38,871 bases of DNA from Candidatus Bipolaricaulota bacterium (GCA_025060395.1 JANXCC010000013.1:1-38871), one strand, 5' to 3'; counted from the stretch's first letter, positions 1 through 9,369 are shown. The notes: generated by a model not told the origin, from the letters alone. Made by a program: numbers and translations.

Positions 1-1
1 G

Positions 2-1684
2 CTGCGCGAGGCCTGGGGCATCGAACCCGTGCCGGATGAGCCGACGCCCAAGGGTGGCGGGCCGGGAGCAGAGCGCGCGTTCTCCGTGCACAAATACGGC
101 CTGACGAGGTGGGGCGATCTGTTCAATGCGCGGCAGAAGCTGGCGCTCGTCACCTTTGCCGATGCCGTACGCCGCGCCCATGCCGAAATGCTCCGCGCCG
201 GCTACGAACCAGAGTTCTCTAAAGCGGTGACGACGTATTTGGGGCTGATAACAGATATGACAGCCGCTTTTTGTAACGTTTTAGCTCGCTGGGAAAACAC
301 CTCTGAAGCGATCAAACATCTCTTCTCGCGTCAGGCATTACCAATGCTTTGGGACTACGCTGAACTCAACCCATTTAGCGGTTCGACTGGGAGCCCTGAA
401 GCAGGGTGGGACTACCACGAAAAGATCATAAGTCACACGATTGAGGCAGCTCAGAAATCAAGCGAGTCTCATGTCCATCACGGTTCTGTCACGGCGCTTC
501 CCTGGCCGGAGAATTCCTTTGACGCGGCGCTGACGGATCCGCCCTACTACGACAACGTGAACTACTCCGCACTGTCGGACTTCTTCTACGTCTGGCTCAA
601 GCGCACCATCGGCGATCTCTACCCCGATCTGTTCGCTACCCCGCTGACCCCCAAGAGCGAAGAGATCGTCCAAGACCCCAATCGGCAAGGCGGGCGCGAG
701 CAAGCGAGAATCTTTTTCGAGCAGAAGCTCACCCAAGCCTTCCGCGAGATCCATCGCGTGCTCAAGCCCGACGGCATCGCCGTGATCGTCTTTGCGCACA
801 AGACGACCGAGGCGTGGGAGACGGTCATCAACGCGCTGCTGGAGGCCGGGCTGTACATGACGGCCTCCTGGCCGATCCACACCGAGATGCAAGCGCGACT
901 GAACGCCCAGGAGACGGCATCGCTGGCATCGAGCATCTACATGGTCTGCCGCAAGCGCGCCTCGGCGACGGTGGGCGAGTACGGCCGCGTGCGGCGCGAG
1001 ATCGAGGAGCGCGTGCGGCAGAAGCTCGAACAGTTCTGGGAGGAGGGGATCCGAGGTGCGGACTTCTTCATGAGCGCCATCGGCCCCGCCGTCGAAGCCT
1101 TCGGCAAGTATTCGCGAGTCGAAAAGCTCTCCGGCGAGGTCGTCACCGTGGGCGAGTGGCTCGAATACGTGCGCAAGCTCGTGAGCGAGTTCGCCCTCGG
1201 ACGCATCCTGAAAGACCCGGAGCTGGGCGGCATCGACGCGCCCACCCGGTTCTATCTGCTCTGGCGCTGGACGTACAACCACGCCCGTGTAAAATTCGAC
1301 GAAGCCCGCAAGCTCGCCCAGGGCACCGGCATCGAGCTGACCGAGCACTGGGACCGCGCCGGCTTCGTCAAGAAGGAGAAAGAATACATCCGTGTGCTGG
1401 CTCCGCACGACCGCGACGCGAACTTCTTCCGTCATGAGCGCTTCGATAGCATCGTAGATGTGCTGCACAAGGCGGCGCTCCTGTGGGAGCGCGGCGACCG
1501 CAAGGGGCTGGAGGAGCACTTGCTCCACGCTCCGTTTTCGGGGGAGAATATCCGTCGGGTCGCTCAGGCGATCTCCGAGGTCTTGCCCGATGGCGACAAA
1601 GAGAAGCAACTGATGCAAGGGCTGCTCTACAGCTGGCGACAGGCACAGCCTACCGAGCGCAGTCTGTTCACCGAAGAGAGCTGA
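2..1684 (+). CDS. DUF1156-type adenine-specific DNA methylase (5' truncated)
   Basis: The frame is open to the left window edge, so the N-terminal part is missing; 560 residues remain. The amino-methyltransferase catalytic motif DPPY is visible inside ALTDPPYYDNVNYSALSDF (DPPY at about residues 179-182 of the visible part), preceded by a VTALPWPENSFDA strand-loop typical of the fold. The C-terminal half, with a LGRILKDPELGGIDAPTRF segment, resembles COG1743/DUF1156 enzymes, which are usually near 900-1000 residues long. The expected role is N6-adenine methylation of DNA. A P-loop ATPase gene follows after 17 bp, so the two are probably co-transcribed as the end of a modification or defence island outside the window. 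The family call is by motif memory; the target site cannot be read. Confidence 0.82.
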   Translation: MREAWGIEPVPDEPTPKGGGPGAERAFSVHKYGLTRWGDLFNARQKLALVTFADAVRRAHAEMLRAGYEPEFSKAVTTYLGLITDMTAAFCNVLARWENTSEAIKHLFSRQALPMLWDYAELNPFSGSTGSPEAGWDYHEKIISHTIEAAQKSSESHVHHGSVTALPWPENSFDAALTDPPYYDNVNYSALSDFFYVWLKRTIGDLYPDLFATPLTPKSEEIVQDPNRQGGREQARIFFEQKLTQAFREIHRVLKPDGIAVIVFAHKTTEAWETVINALLEAGLYMTASWPIHTEMQARLNAQETASLASSIYMVCRKRASATVGEYGRVRREIEERVRQKLEQFWEEGIRGADFFMSAIGPAVEAFGKYSRVEKLSGEVVTVGEWLEYVRKLVSEFALGRILKDPELGGIDAPTRFYLLWRWTYNHARVKFDEARKLAQGTGIELTEHWDRAGFVKKEKEYIRVLAPHDRDANFFRHERFDSIVDVLHKAALLWERGDRKGLEEHLLHAPFSGENIRRVAQAISEVLPDGDKEKQLMQGLLYSWRQAQPTERSLFTEES

Positions 1685-1701
1685 GAGGAGGCGAAACGAC
1701 G

Positions 1702-4329
1702 ATGGCCCTACCAGCGTGGCGCGAGGTGGTCGTCCCGCACCGGGACATCCGCGAGGGAAGATTTGATGAGTCAACGTTTGCCGTGAACTTGGCCGACGTG
1801 CTCGCCGACCGCGGCCCGATCGAATACCACGACCCGCAGACGTTCTTCCGTAAGACCTATCCGACCGAAGGGATCGTCAGATTGCTGTCAACGGTGCTGG
1901 CGCGGCTGGCGGGCAAGGGCACGGGCGAGCCGGTCATCCAGATCCAGACGCCCTTTGGCGGCGGCAAGACCCACAGCTTGGTCGCACTCTATCACCTGCT
2001 GACCTCGGGCGCAGACTACCCCGACGAAGATCTCGTCAGGAGGGTGCTCCAAGAGACGGGCGTCAAGACGATTCCTAAAGCAAGAGTGGCCGTCTTCGTG
2101 GGAACAGGAGCTGACCCGCTCAAGGGCAAGACTCCCTGGGGAGCGATCGCCGAGCAGTTGGGGAAGTATCAGCTCTTGCAAGACCACGACGAGGGCCGGC
2201 GCACGCCGGGCAAAGACCTCTTGCACCAGCTCTTCGGCGACGAGCCGGTGCTGATCCTCATGGACGAGATCGCCCAATACGTCGCCAAGTGCGTTGATCC
2301 CCAAAAGGGCGAAAGGGCCGGTCGTGCTTACCAAACCCAAGTCTTGGCGTTCATGCAGGAGCTGACCGAGACGGTCAAGGTGCTGCCTCGGGGGGCGCTC
2401 GTGGTGACGCTGACCTCTAGCGTGCCCTATGGAGAGGAGGGCGAGCGCGCCCTGCGCGATCTCCAGAGGATCTTCGGGCGAGTCGAAGCCGTCTACGAGC
2501 CGGTGCAAGGCGATGAGATCTACGAAGTGATTCGCAAGCGGCTCTTCGAGGACGTAGGCGATCCCGCCGTGGCGCGGCGCGTCGCAGATTCGTACTGGGA
2601 GCTGTATCAGCGCTTGGGGAGCGAAGTGCCCGACGGCGTGCGCGAGACGGGCTATCGCGAGAAGATGCGCCGCGCCTATCCGTTCCACCCCGAATTGATC
2701 GACGTGCTCTTTGAACGTTGGAGCACGATCCCGGATTTTCAGCGCACTCGTGGCGTGCTGCGGCTGTTGGCCGAGGTCGTCTCCGATCTCTACAGGCGAG
2801 AGCACTCTGCGCCGTTGATCCAGACGGCGCACGTGAATCTAGCAAACCCCAAAGTGCGGCCGAAGCTGGTCAATCTCATCGGCTCGGAGTACTACGGCGT
2901 GATTGCGGCCGATATCGCCGACACCAACGCCAAGGCCCAGCGGATTGACCGTCAGATGGGGTCGGAGTACGCGCGCTTTGCTGTGGCCTCTGGCCTCGCG
3001 ACGAGCATCTTTCTCTATTCATTCAGCGGGAGCGAGCGTCAAGGGGGCGTGGGGTTGCCCCAATTGCGCGTCTCGCTCCTCCGTGAAGGGATCCCCGCTC
3101 CGCTCGTGGGCGATGCGCTCCATCATTTGGAAGAAGAGCTGTGGTATCTGCACGTGGAGGCCGGGCTCTATCGGTTTACGAGCCAGCCCAACCTAAATCG
3201 CATCATCATTGAGCGTGAAGAAGCCGTCACCGAGGAGCACATCCGTCGGGAGATCTCTGATCGGCTGGAGGGGCTTGCCGGTCGAGAGCTGAAGGTCTAT
3301 CTCTTCCCGCGCAATTCAGGCGACATCCCCGACACCAAGGAACTGAAGCTTGCTGTGCTCGATAGCGAGCACGCGACCCCGGACTTCATCCGAGAGCTTT
3401 TCGAGAAGGTCGGTTCGACGTTTCGCTCCTACAAGAACACCATTGTGGTGCTTGCGCCAGATGCCGAGGCGCTGTCGGAGCTGTATCGGTTGGTGAAGCG
3501 TTTTCTGGCGCTGCGCTCGATCAAAGAAGACAAGTCCGTGATGAAGCAGCTTTCGGAGGAGAACCGAGCCGGGCTTGAGGCGAAGCTGAAGGACAGCGAA
3601 GGGCGGATCTCGTTTGGGTTGCTCTCGGCCTACCGGCGGCTGATGAAGGCCGGGGCGCAGGGGATCGAGCACTTCGATCTGGGCCTGCCGACCGCCGGGG
3701 TCAAGAGCACCCTGGCCAAGCGCGCCTATGAGTATCTCAAGAGCCAAGAGATCCTGCTCGACCGCATCTCCCCGCGAAAGTTGTTGGAGAAGGCCATGAG
3801 CGAGGGCGAAACCGAAAAATCTCTCACGGAGATCTACGAAGCATTTCTGCGCTACCCGCATCTGCCGATGTTGGAGAAGAAAACGGTGCTTGAGCAGGCT
3901 GTAGATCAAGGGGTACGCGAGGGCGAGTTTGCCCTTCAGATCGGTGAGCGTCTGTACGTGAGGGAGGCTGTTCCGTCCTATAATTTTGAAGAGGCTTTCC
4001 TCCAGCGCCACGTAGCTCCCCTCCAGCCATCGGAACAGAGGCTTCAGAAGCCCGCCGCCGAGCCGGAGCCCACAGCTCCCACGGAGAAAGCAAGACCTTT
4101 GGAAGATGTCGTCCCAGAGCTCGATATGCGCATTGCAGTTCCGTGGAACAAACTCTCCGACTTCATCCGTGGGGTTCTCAGCCCCTTGCAGCAAGAAGGA
4201 GCTACCATCGAGCTGGAGATCCATCTCCAAGCCCGCTCCCAGAGCGGCATCAAGAAGGCCACGGTGGAACACAAAGTGAAAGAGACCCTCAAACAGATCG
4301 GGGCAACGATCAAGGAGGAGAAAAAGTAG
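1702..4329 (+). CDS. DUF499-type P-loop ATPase, partner of the DUF1156 methylase
   Basis: This 875-residue protein starts at the ATG that follows GAGGAGG; longer in-frame starts lie inside the methylase gene. It has a Walker A motif TPFGGGKTHS (GGGKT at residues 86-90) and a Walker B motif VLILMDE (183-189). The N-terminal segment (VVVPHRDIREGRFDESTFA) and the order of motifs match DUF499 (COG1483) AAA-like ATPases, which are found beside DUF1156 methylases and in phage-defence contexts. The last 90 residues, after a proline/glutamate-rich linker, look like a separate small domain. It has no signal peptide and is probably cytoplasmic, acting with the methylase on DNA. The exact activity is unknown. 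Confidence 0.82.
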   Translation: MALPAWREVVVPHRDIREGRFDESTFAVNLADVLADRGPIEYHDPQTFFRKTYPTEGIVRLLSTVLARLAGKGTGEPVIQIQTPFGGGKTHSLVALYHLLTSGADYPDEDLVRRVLQETGVKTIPKARVAVFVGTGADPLKGKTPWGAIAEQLGKYQLLQDHDEGRRTPGKDLLHQLFGDEPVLILMDEIAQYVAKCVDPQKGERAGRAYQTQVLAFMQELTETVKVLPRGALVVTLTSSVPYGEEGERALRDLQRIFGRVEAVYEPVQGDEIYEVIRKRLFEDVGDPAVARRVADSYWELYQRLGSEVPDGVRETGYREKMRRAYPFHPELIDVLFERWSTIPDFQRTRGVLRLLAEVVSDLYRREHSAPLIQTAHVNLANPKVRPKLVNLIGSEYYGVIAADIADTNAKAQRIDRQMGSEYARFAVASGLATSIFLYSFSGSERQGGVGLPQLRVSLLREGIPAPLVGDALHHLEEELWYLHVEAGLYRFTSQPNLNRIIIEREEAVTEEHIRREISDRLEGLAGRELKVYLFPRNSGDIPDTKELKLAVLDSEHATPDFIRELFEKVGSTFRSYKNTIVVLAPDAEALSELYRLVKRFLALRSIKEDKSVMKQLSEENRAGLEAKLKDSEGRISFGLLSAYRRLMKAGAQGIEHFDLGLPTAGVKSTLAKRAYEYLKSQEILLDRISPRKLLEKAMSEGETEKSLTEIYEAFLRYPHLPMLEKKTVLEQAVDQGVREGEFALQIGERLYVREAVPSYNFEEAFLQRHVAPLQPSEQRLQKPAAEPEPTAPTEKARPLEDVVPELDMRIAVPWNKLSDFIRGVLSPLQQEGATIELEIHLQARSQSGIKKATVEHKVKETLKQIGATIKEEKK

Positions 4330-4332
4330 CTT

Positions 4333-5232
4333 ATGAAGATTCTCATCACCGGTGCCACGGGATTTCTCGGCCGTCGCGTCTGCGACGTCTTGAGCCAAGC
4401 CGGACACACCCTAGTTGCGCTCTCGCGCGATCCCCAGCGAGCCAAGCAGCTCGTCCCACAACTCACCGAAGTGTTCGGCTGGGATGCTCTTGCGCAAGCC
4501 CTCCAGGGCTGCGACGCTGTTGTTCACTTGGCGGGTGAGACCGTCGTCGGCCGCTGGACCGACGCCAAGAAGAAAGCTATTCGCGACAGCCGTGTGCTCA
4601 GCACGCGAGAGCTCGTCAATGCGCTGGCCCAGCTCAGCATACGCCCGAAAGTGCTCATCTCTGCGAGCGCTATCGGCTACTATGGCAACCGTGGGGAAGA
4701 GCCGCTCACGGAAGATTCTTCGCCAGGGTCGGACTTTCTCGCCCAAGTCTGTCAAGACTGGGAGAGCGAAGCGGCCCGTGCCGAAAGCTTGGGCATAAGA
4801 GTCGTGCGGCTGCGCATCGGGCTGTTGCTTGGTCCCGGCGGCGGAGCCCTCCAGGCGATACTCCCGTTATTTAAGCTTGGGCTGGGCGGCCCTCTGGGCT
4901 TAGGAAATCAGTTCTGGTCGTGGGTCCACCGCGATGACGTCGTGGGCGCGATCGCGTTCGCTCTAGAGAGAGACGAGCTGCGCGGCCCGGTCAACATGAC
5001 AGCTCCCAATCCGGTACGTCAGAGGGAATTCGCGCAAGTGTTAGGGCGTGTCTTAAGACGTCCAGCGGTGCTGCTTACGCCGGCGTTCGCGCTCAAGATA
5101 GTGCTTGGAGAATTTGCCAGCGAGTTGCTCTCATCGAAGAGGGTGCTTCCACAGCGCTTGCACCAATTGGGCTACCGCTTTCGCTTCGCGGAGCTTGAGC
5201 CAGCTCTTAGAGAGATCCTCCGCGTGCCCTAG
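4333..5232 (+). CDS. TIGR01777-family NAD(P)-dependent epimerase/oxidoreductase
   Basis: This 299-residue protein begins with a Rossmann dinucleotide-binding motif, ITGATGFLG (residues 5-13), and continues with AVVHLAGETVVGRW and SASAIGYYGNRGEE, hallmarks of the YfcH/SDR39U1 group of extended short-chain dehydrogenases. The C-terminal third, with GPVNMTAPNPVRQREFA and a PAFALKIVLGEFA segment, is the DUF1731-like end seen in the family. Length is normal. It starts 3 bp after the ATPase stop with GAGGAG inside the preceding gene as ribosome site. The substrate of this family is unknown. Co-transcription with the DNA-modification genes may be read-through only. Confidence 0.9.
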   Translation: MKILITGATGFLGRRVCDVLSQAGHTLVALSRDPQRAKQLVPQLTEVFGWDALAQALQGCDAVVHLAGETVVGRWTDAKKKAIRDSRVLSTRELVNALAQLSIRPKVLISASAIGYYGNRGEEPLTEDSSPGSDFLAQVCQDWESEAARAESLGIRVVRLRIGLLLGPGGGALQAILPLFKLGLGGPLGLGNQFWSWVHRDDVVGAIAFALERDELRGPVNMTAPNPVRQREFAQVLGRVLRRPAVLLTPAFALKIVLGEFASELLSSKRVLPQRLHQLGYRFRFAELEPALREILRVP

Positions 5233-5262
5233 CCCTCCCAGACGCCCCTCGGTATTTTCAGC

Positions 5263-5268
5263 TATAAT
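5263..5268 (+). promoter_or_regulatory. Candidate -10 element for the pncB operon
   Basis: A perfect TATAAT ends nine bases before the pncB start codon, and there is no Shine-Dalgarno sequence between them. Transcription would begin at or within three bases of the ATG, giving a leaderless or nearly leaderless mRNA. No convincing -35 hexamer lies 16-18 bp upstream. Confidence 0.5.
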
Positions 5269-5277
5269 AGCACCACT

Positions 5278-6612
5278 ATGAGCTTAGCGCTCTTGATAGA
5301 TCTCTATGAGTTGACAATGGCGCAAGCGTACATAGAAGAGGGCCTGACTGAACGCGCTGTCTTTAGTCTGTTTGTGCGCCGCCTTCCACCCCAGCGCAAT
5401 TTTCTCATCGCGTGTGGGCTTGAGACCGTCTTAGAGTATTTAGAAAGCTTTCGCTTCGACGAAGATGACCTAGAATATCTGGCATCGCTGAGGCAGTTCT
5501 CCCCGAAATTTCTCGATTGGCTGAGGGGGCTGCGCTTCACCGGGGACGTCTACGCTGTGCCAGAGGGCACTCCTATCTTCGCTCACGAGCCCATCTTAGA
5601 GATCGTCGCGCCGTTGCCCCAAGCCCAACTCTTAGAGACCTTCATCATGAATCAGGTGCACGTGCAGACGGTGCTAGCCTCGAAAGCGTATAGAGTAGTA
5701 GCTGCGGCCCAAGGGCGTCCCGTCTTCGATTTCGCCGCGCGGCGGATGCACGGCACCGATGCAGCCCTCAAAGGTGCTCGTGCCTTCTACGTCGCCGGAG
5801 TCGCGGCGACGTCGAATGTGCTCGCAGGTAAGCTCTATAAAATTCCCGTCGTGGGCACGATGGCCCATAGTTACATCCAAGCTCACTCAAGCGAGCTCGA
5901 GGCCTTTCGCGCGTTCCTGCGCATCTACCCTGAGACCGTGCTCCTTGTTGATACTTACGACACCCTGGCCGGGGTGCGTAGGGTCATCGAGCTGGCGCGC
6001 GAGCTCGGGCCGGACTTCACAGTCAAAGCGATACGCCTAGACTCCGGAGATCTGCTAGAGCTTTCGCGACACGCCCGGCATATGCTTGATGCTGCTGGGC
6101 TTGCTCATGTGAAGATCTTAGCCAGCGGCGGCCTCGACGAAGAGGGAATTGCCCGGCTAGTAGAAGCCGGCGCCCCTATTGATGGCTTTGGCGTAGGGAC
6201 ATATATGGGGGTCTCCAAGGACGCTCCCGACTGCGATATCGTCTATAAGCTCACAGAATACGCAGGCCAAGGGCGGCTGAAGCTCTCTCCGGAGAAGCGG
6301 ATCCTCCCCGGACGCAAACAGATCTTTCGCATCGAAGAGCGCGGCTGCGCCGTGCGCGACGTCCTCGCCCAAGCCGACGAAGAGCTCCTAGGACGTCCCC
6401 TGCTCATCCCAGTGATGCGCGCGGGAAGACGCCTCGAGCATCGCGATCTCGAAGCCATTCGACGCTATGCTCATGAGCAAATCGCACGCTTGCCGGAGCG
6501 CATTCGCGCTCTCGCTCCGGCTCAGCCCCCGTATCTTGTTGAACTCAGCCCAGCTCTGCAGAAGATCTATCAAGACCTCAGGGCAGAGTATGAAAGGAGG
6601 GAAGCGCTATGA
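5278..6612 (+). CDS. pncB: Nicotinate phosphoribosyltransferase
   Basis: This 444-residue enzyme joins nicotinate to PRPP to form nicotinate mononucleotide in the Preiss-Handler NAD salvage route. Visible family features are the N-terminal LLIDLYELTMAQAY, the phosphoribosyltransferase core with RMHGTDAALKGARAFYVAG, the GTMAHSYIQAH segment with the conserved phospho-accepting histidine, and IRLDSGDLLELS. Length is typical for the bacterial NAPRTase. It overlaps the nicotinamidase gene by four bases (ATGA), so the pair supplies and then uses nicotinate. The start is the first ATG; a -10 box sits just upstream and no ribosome site is seen. Confidence 0.95.
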   Translation: MSLALLIDLYELTMAQAYIEEGLTERAVFSLFVRRLPPQRNFLIACGLETVLEYLESFRFDEDDLEYLASLRQFSPKFLDWLRGLRFTGDVYAVPEGTPIFAHEPILEIVAPLPQAQLLETFIMNQVHVQTVLASKAYRVVAAAQGRPVFDFAARRMHGTDAALKGARAFYVAGVAATSNVLAGKLYKIPVVGTMAHSYIQAHSSELEAFRAFLRIYPETVLLVDTYDTLAGVRRVIELARELGPDFTVKAIRLDSGDLLELSRHARHMLDAAGLAHVKILASGGLDEEGIARLVEAGAPIDGFGVGTYMGVSKDAPDCDIVYKLTEYAGQGRLKLSPEKRILPGRKQIFRIEERGCAVRDVLAQADEELLGRPLLIPVMRAGRRLEHRDLEAIRRYAHEQIARLPERIRALAPAQPPYLVELSPALQKIYQDLRAEYERREAL

Positions 6613-7166
6613 CCGAGCAACTCCAATCGGGTGATGCCCTGCTCATCGTTGACGTTCAGAGGGATTTCTGTCCTGGTGGAGCGTTGCCCATCGCTGAGGG
6701 CGACAAGGTCATTCCTGTGCTCAATCGCTGGATCGAAGCGGCCCAAGCTAAAAGCATCCCTATCTATGCGTCATATGACTGGCATCCCTTGGGGCATATA
6801 AGCTTTAAAGAGCGCGGCGGGCCCTGGCCCCCCCACTGCGTCCAATGGACCGAGGGCGCGCGCTTTCACCCCGAGCTGCGCTTGCCTGAAAATACCGTTC
6901 AGATCGCTAAGGGCGTGCGCTTCGATCACGATCAGTATTCAGCCTTCGACCAGACAGGGCTCGCCGTGCGCTTACGCCACGACGGCATTAAGCGTTTATG
7001 GGTGGGGGGGTTAGCAGAAGACGTCTGCGTCTTAGCGACGGTCTTGGACGCGCGCAAAGAGGGCTTCGAGGTGATGCTCATCTCCGAGGCGACCCGTCCC
7101 GTGACCCCTCAGGGGGGAGCCGAAGCCCGACGCAAGATGCGCGACGCCGGCGTGCAATTTGTATGA
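6609..7166 (+). CDS. pncA: Nicotinamidase (isochorismatase-like hydrolase)
   Basis: This 185-residue amidase converts nicotinamide to nicotinate plus ammonia, feeding the upstream nicotinate phosphoribosyltransferase. The catalytic triad is visible as D15 (in LLIVDVQRDF), K101 (QIAKG) and C140 (AEDVCVLAT). The metal-binding residues D57, H59 and H76 are present in YDWHPLGH and PPHCVQW. The start is preceded by AAAGGAGGG in pncB and overlaps the pncB stop as ATGA; its own stop overlaps the next start in the same way. Confidence 0.95.
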   Translation: MTEQLQSGDALLIVDVQRDFCPGGALPIAEGDKVIPVLNRWIEAAQAKSIPIYASYDWHPLGHISFKERGGPWPPHCVQWTEGARFHPELRLPENTVQIAKGVRFDHDQYSAFDQTGLAVRLRHDGIKRLWVGGLAEDVCVLATVLDARKEGFEVMLISEATRPVTPQGGAEARRKMRDAGVQFV

Positions 7167-7933
7167 AAGATCAGATCGCCTTGATTACTGGGGCGTCGAG
7201 CGGGATCGGGCGAGCTACAGCCCTGGCCCTAGCGCGCCGCGGGGTACGCCTGAGCTTGCTGGCGCGGCGAGCTCAAGAATTAGAAGCCCTAGCTAAAGAG
7301 ATTCAGAGCTTAGGCGGGCAGGCCTTAGCCCTTCCCACCGATGTCACTGAGAGGGAATCTGTCCGGCAAGCAGTCTCGCGCACCCTCGCCCACTACGGCG
7401 CGATAGACATCGCCGTGGTGAACGCCGGGGCGTACTTGCGCTGCCCCATCCCGCACCTTACTATAGAGATTCTTCAGCAAGCAATGGCAGTCAACTTCTA
7501 CGGGGGTGTGCACGTTGTGCTCGAGGTCTTGCCGCATATGTTGGCACGGCGGCGCGGTCACATCGTCTTAGTGACCTCGATGGCCGCGAAGAAGGGCATC
7601 CCTCCGGATGGGCCCTACGTAGCAGCCAAGTGGGCTCTCACCGGCTTAGGAGATGTCATGCGTCAAGAGCTGCGTGCCTACGGGATTGAAGTTACGACGG
7701 TCTTGCCTGGGCGAGTCGATACCCCAATGCTTGCTGGGCTCGACTTCCCCTGGATCTCGGCCAAGATCTCTCCAGAGCTTGTAGCCGAAGCTATCGTGCG
7801 CGCTCTCCGACGCCATCATGCCGAAGTGATCATACCTCAGCGAGCCCGGCTGCTGGCCCTTGCCCAGTGTTGGGCGCCACGCTTAGCCGATTGGCTCGTG
7901 CGAACTCTTCATCTCGAAGGGTGGTCACGATGA
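7163..7933 (+). CDS. Short-chain dehydrogenase/reductase, unknown substrate
   Basis: This 256-residue classical SDR has the cofactor motif TGASSGIG (residues 9-16), the structural NAG (87-89) and a catalytic Ser139, Tyr152, Lys156 set (VTSMAA and YVAAK). An arginine-rich stretch after beta-strand 2 (LLARRAQ) favours NADPH. A longer in-frame extension into pncA exists but the ATG in the ATGA overlap with pncA is the natural start. The C-terminus (ARLLALAQCWAPRLADWLV) may be amphipathic or membrane-associated. Its place between pncA and an unknown gene suggests translational coupling; the substrate cannot be named. Confidence 0.9.
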   Translation: MKDQIALITGASSGIGRATALALARRGVRLSLLARRAQELEALAKEIQSLGGQALALPTDVTERESVRQAVSRTLAHYGAIDIAVVNAGAYLRCPIPHLTIEILQQAMAVNFYGGVHVVLEVLPHMLARRRGHIVLVTSMAAKKGIPPDGPYVAAKWALTGLGDVMRQELRAYGIEVTTVLPGRVDTPMLAGLDFPWISAKISPELVAEAIVRALRRHHAEVIIPQRARLLALAQCWAPRLADWLVRTLHLEGWSR

Positions 7934-9369
7934 GAACTCCTCACAGCTGGCTCCGATCCATAGAAGTTGCCTTCGTGCCTCCATCAGAGACTATGCCCTT
8001 GGCAGAGCGTGTCTGGGAGGGACTCGAGCGAGCGTTTCGACAGTGCGGGCATCGCGTCGTGCCGACGCCGCAAGCAAGCACTGATATAGTGCTGACAGCG
8101 GCGCCATTTGGGGAAGCCATTCCCTGGCGCACTGCCCTTCTGTTCACTATGCGCCGGCGCTATCGCCTACCCCATATGCCTTTGCTGTGGACCATCGTGC
8201 CGGTGACGCCGGAGCGCTGGCACGTTGCCCTCCAAAAGCTTGAGCACGCGCTCGCTAAGGAGCTTCCAGACCCTAGCGATTTTGCCTTCCCTGGCTTAGC
8301 TCAGACCGCTTGGCGCACCCTCATAGAGCAAGGGCGGCGTGGCGGTCCCATCTTGGCCTTGCAGCGCGCTATCCAGGCCCAAGTTAAGAGCATTCGGGTG
8401 TTACTCGTCGTAGGCCATGACTATCCCATAGAAGCATATCTCTTTGATTTGATGGGAGGATATCCTCGCATCCCCGCCGACGACTCTTTCTATACTGATC
8501 TTGTGTTGCGCATGGCGACCATTGCCAGTACCTATGAAGTAACGGAGCATCAGGCTGTCGGCGCGCCAATTCCCGCAAAGATCTGGCAGGCTCTTGAAGC
8601 CCCAGCCGCGATGAAGCGCGCCGCACGCGAGTTTGGCCAGCGCGACTTCTTCACCCCAGGGGTGCGCATCAGTGAGCTCGTGACTGTGCCGGCAGTCGAG
8701 GCGAGCATCAGTGCTCAGTATAGTGAGGGATGCTTTGCCACTTGGGAGCCAGCTCTGGGAGCTCTCGTGACGACGATCACCGGCAGCGCCCGCCCTGTCG
8801 CCAAAGATGCAATCTCCGATGACGACTTGGCCGTTATCGTCGGAGTGCGCCCCGACGGCAAGGGCGCCCTCGTCCGCCCTATCGAGGGCACACGCAATGA
8901 TCCCCCGTCCTCTGAGGCCGTCGAGCTCTATGACATGGACTCTGCCCTACCTAAGATAGCTTGGAACGGCGTTCAAGTTCCTGTGGTGCGCTCGAAGCTC
9001 CACGGTCATCGCGGTGTGCGTGCCTACGACCCAACGCAGGTCGAGTTCGTCCCTCTCGATCCGCCCTTCTACTATTATCCGGTCGCCTGTGCCACGGCCG
9101 CTCAGGCCCAAGCTATCAAAACAGCCTTTGCACGCTCCCAAGCCCTGCAAGACCCCGAAGATCCTCGCACCATCGTCTTCACGGTGTTGCCATGCCATGG
9201 GGTGGTGATCGTCGAGAAATGGGTCACAGGTAAAGCCCCCTTCCAAGCGATTTGGGAGGCCATGGACGATCAGAACCTCGTCATCGATGCCCTTGTGCCT
9301 CAGGGGCCGTTTGACTACGAGCTCACAGAATCGGGGCTGATGGTGTTGAGGGAGCCCACCTCCGCTTGA
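7930..9369 (+). CDS. Conserved-looking protein of unknown function
   Basis: I do not recognise this 479-residue protein. It starts at the ATG of an ATGA overlap with the SDR gene, so it is the fourth member of a tightly coupled operon. There is no signal peptide or transmembrane segment. Notable features are LLVVGHDYPIEAYLFDLMGGYPRIP near residue 180, an acidic patch DAISDDDLAVIVG near 300, an aromatic DPPFYYYPVACA segment near 385, and CHGVVIVEKW near the end. The many isolated Asp, His and Glu residues could bind metal, but no known active-site pattern is clear. Codon use resembles its neighbours. Confidence 0.75.
   Translation: MRTPHSWLRSIEVAFVPPSETMPLAERVWEGLERAFRQCGHRVVPTPQASTDIVLTAAPFGEAIPWRTALLFTMRRRYRLPHMPLLWTIVPVTPERWHVALQKLEHALAKELPDPSDFAFPGLAQTAWRTLIEQGRRGGPILALQRAIQAQVKSIRVLLVVGHDYPIEAYLFDLMGGYPRIPADDSFYTDLVLRMATIASTYEVTEHQAVGAPIPAKIWQALEAPAAMKRAAREFGQRDFFTPGVRISELVTVPAVEASISAQYSEGCFATWEPALGALVTTITGSARPVAKDAISDDDLAVIVGVRPDGKGALVRPIEGTRNDPPSSEAVELYDMDSALPKIAWNGVQVPVVRSKLHGHRGVRAYDPTQVEFVPLDPPFYYYPVACATAAQAQAIKTAFARSQALQDPEDPRTIVFTVLPCHGVVIVEKWVTGKAPFQAIWEAMDDQNLVIDALVPQGPFDYELTESGLMVLREPTSA

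Noticed and set aside
458-1774. 438-codon minus-strand frame opposite the methylase
   Set aside because: It is antisense to a clear methylase gene with a DPPY motif; it is rich in Leu, Arg, Gly and Val as expected for a high-G+C shadow, and has no family resemblance.
1888-2832. 314-codon minus-strand frame opposite the Walker motifs of the ATPase
   Set aside because: It is the shadow of the ATPase core; the sense frame has conserved Walker A and B motifs.
3316-4407. 363-codon minus-strand frame opposite the DUF499 gene
   Set aside because: It is antisense to a well-supported ATPase gene and runs into the next gene. No motif is visible.
7867-7929. Upstream extension of the unknown gene at 7930
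   Set aside because: The extra 21 codons lie inside the SDR gene. The ATG in the ATGA overlap matches the pattern of the whole operon.
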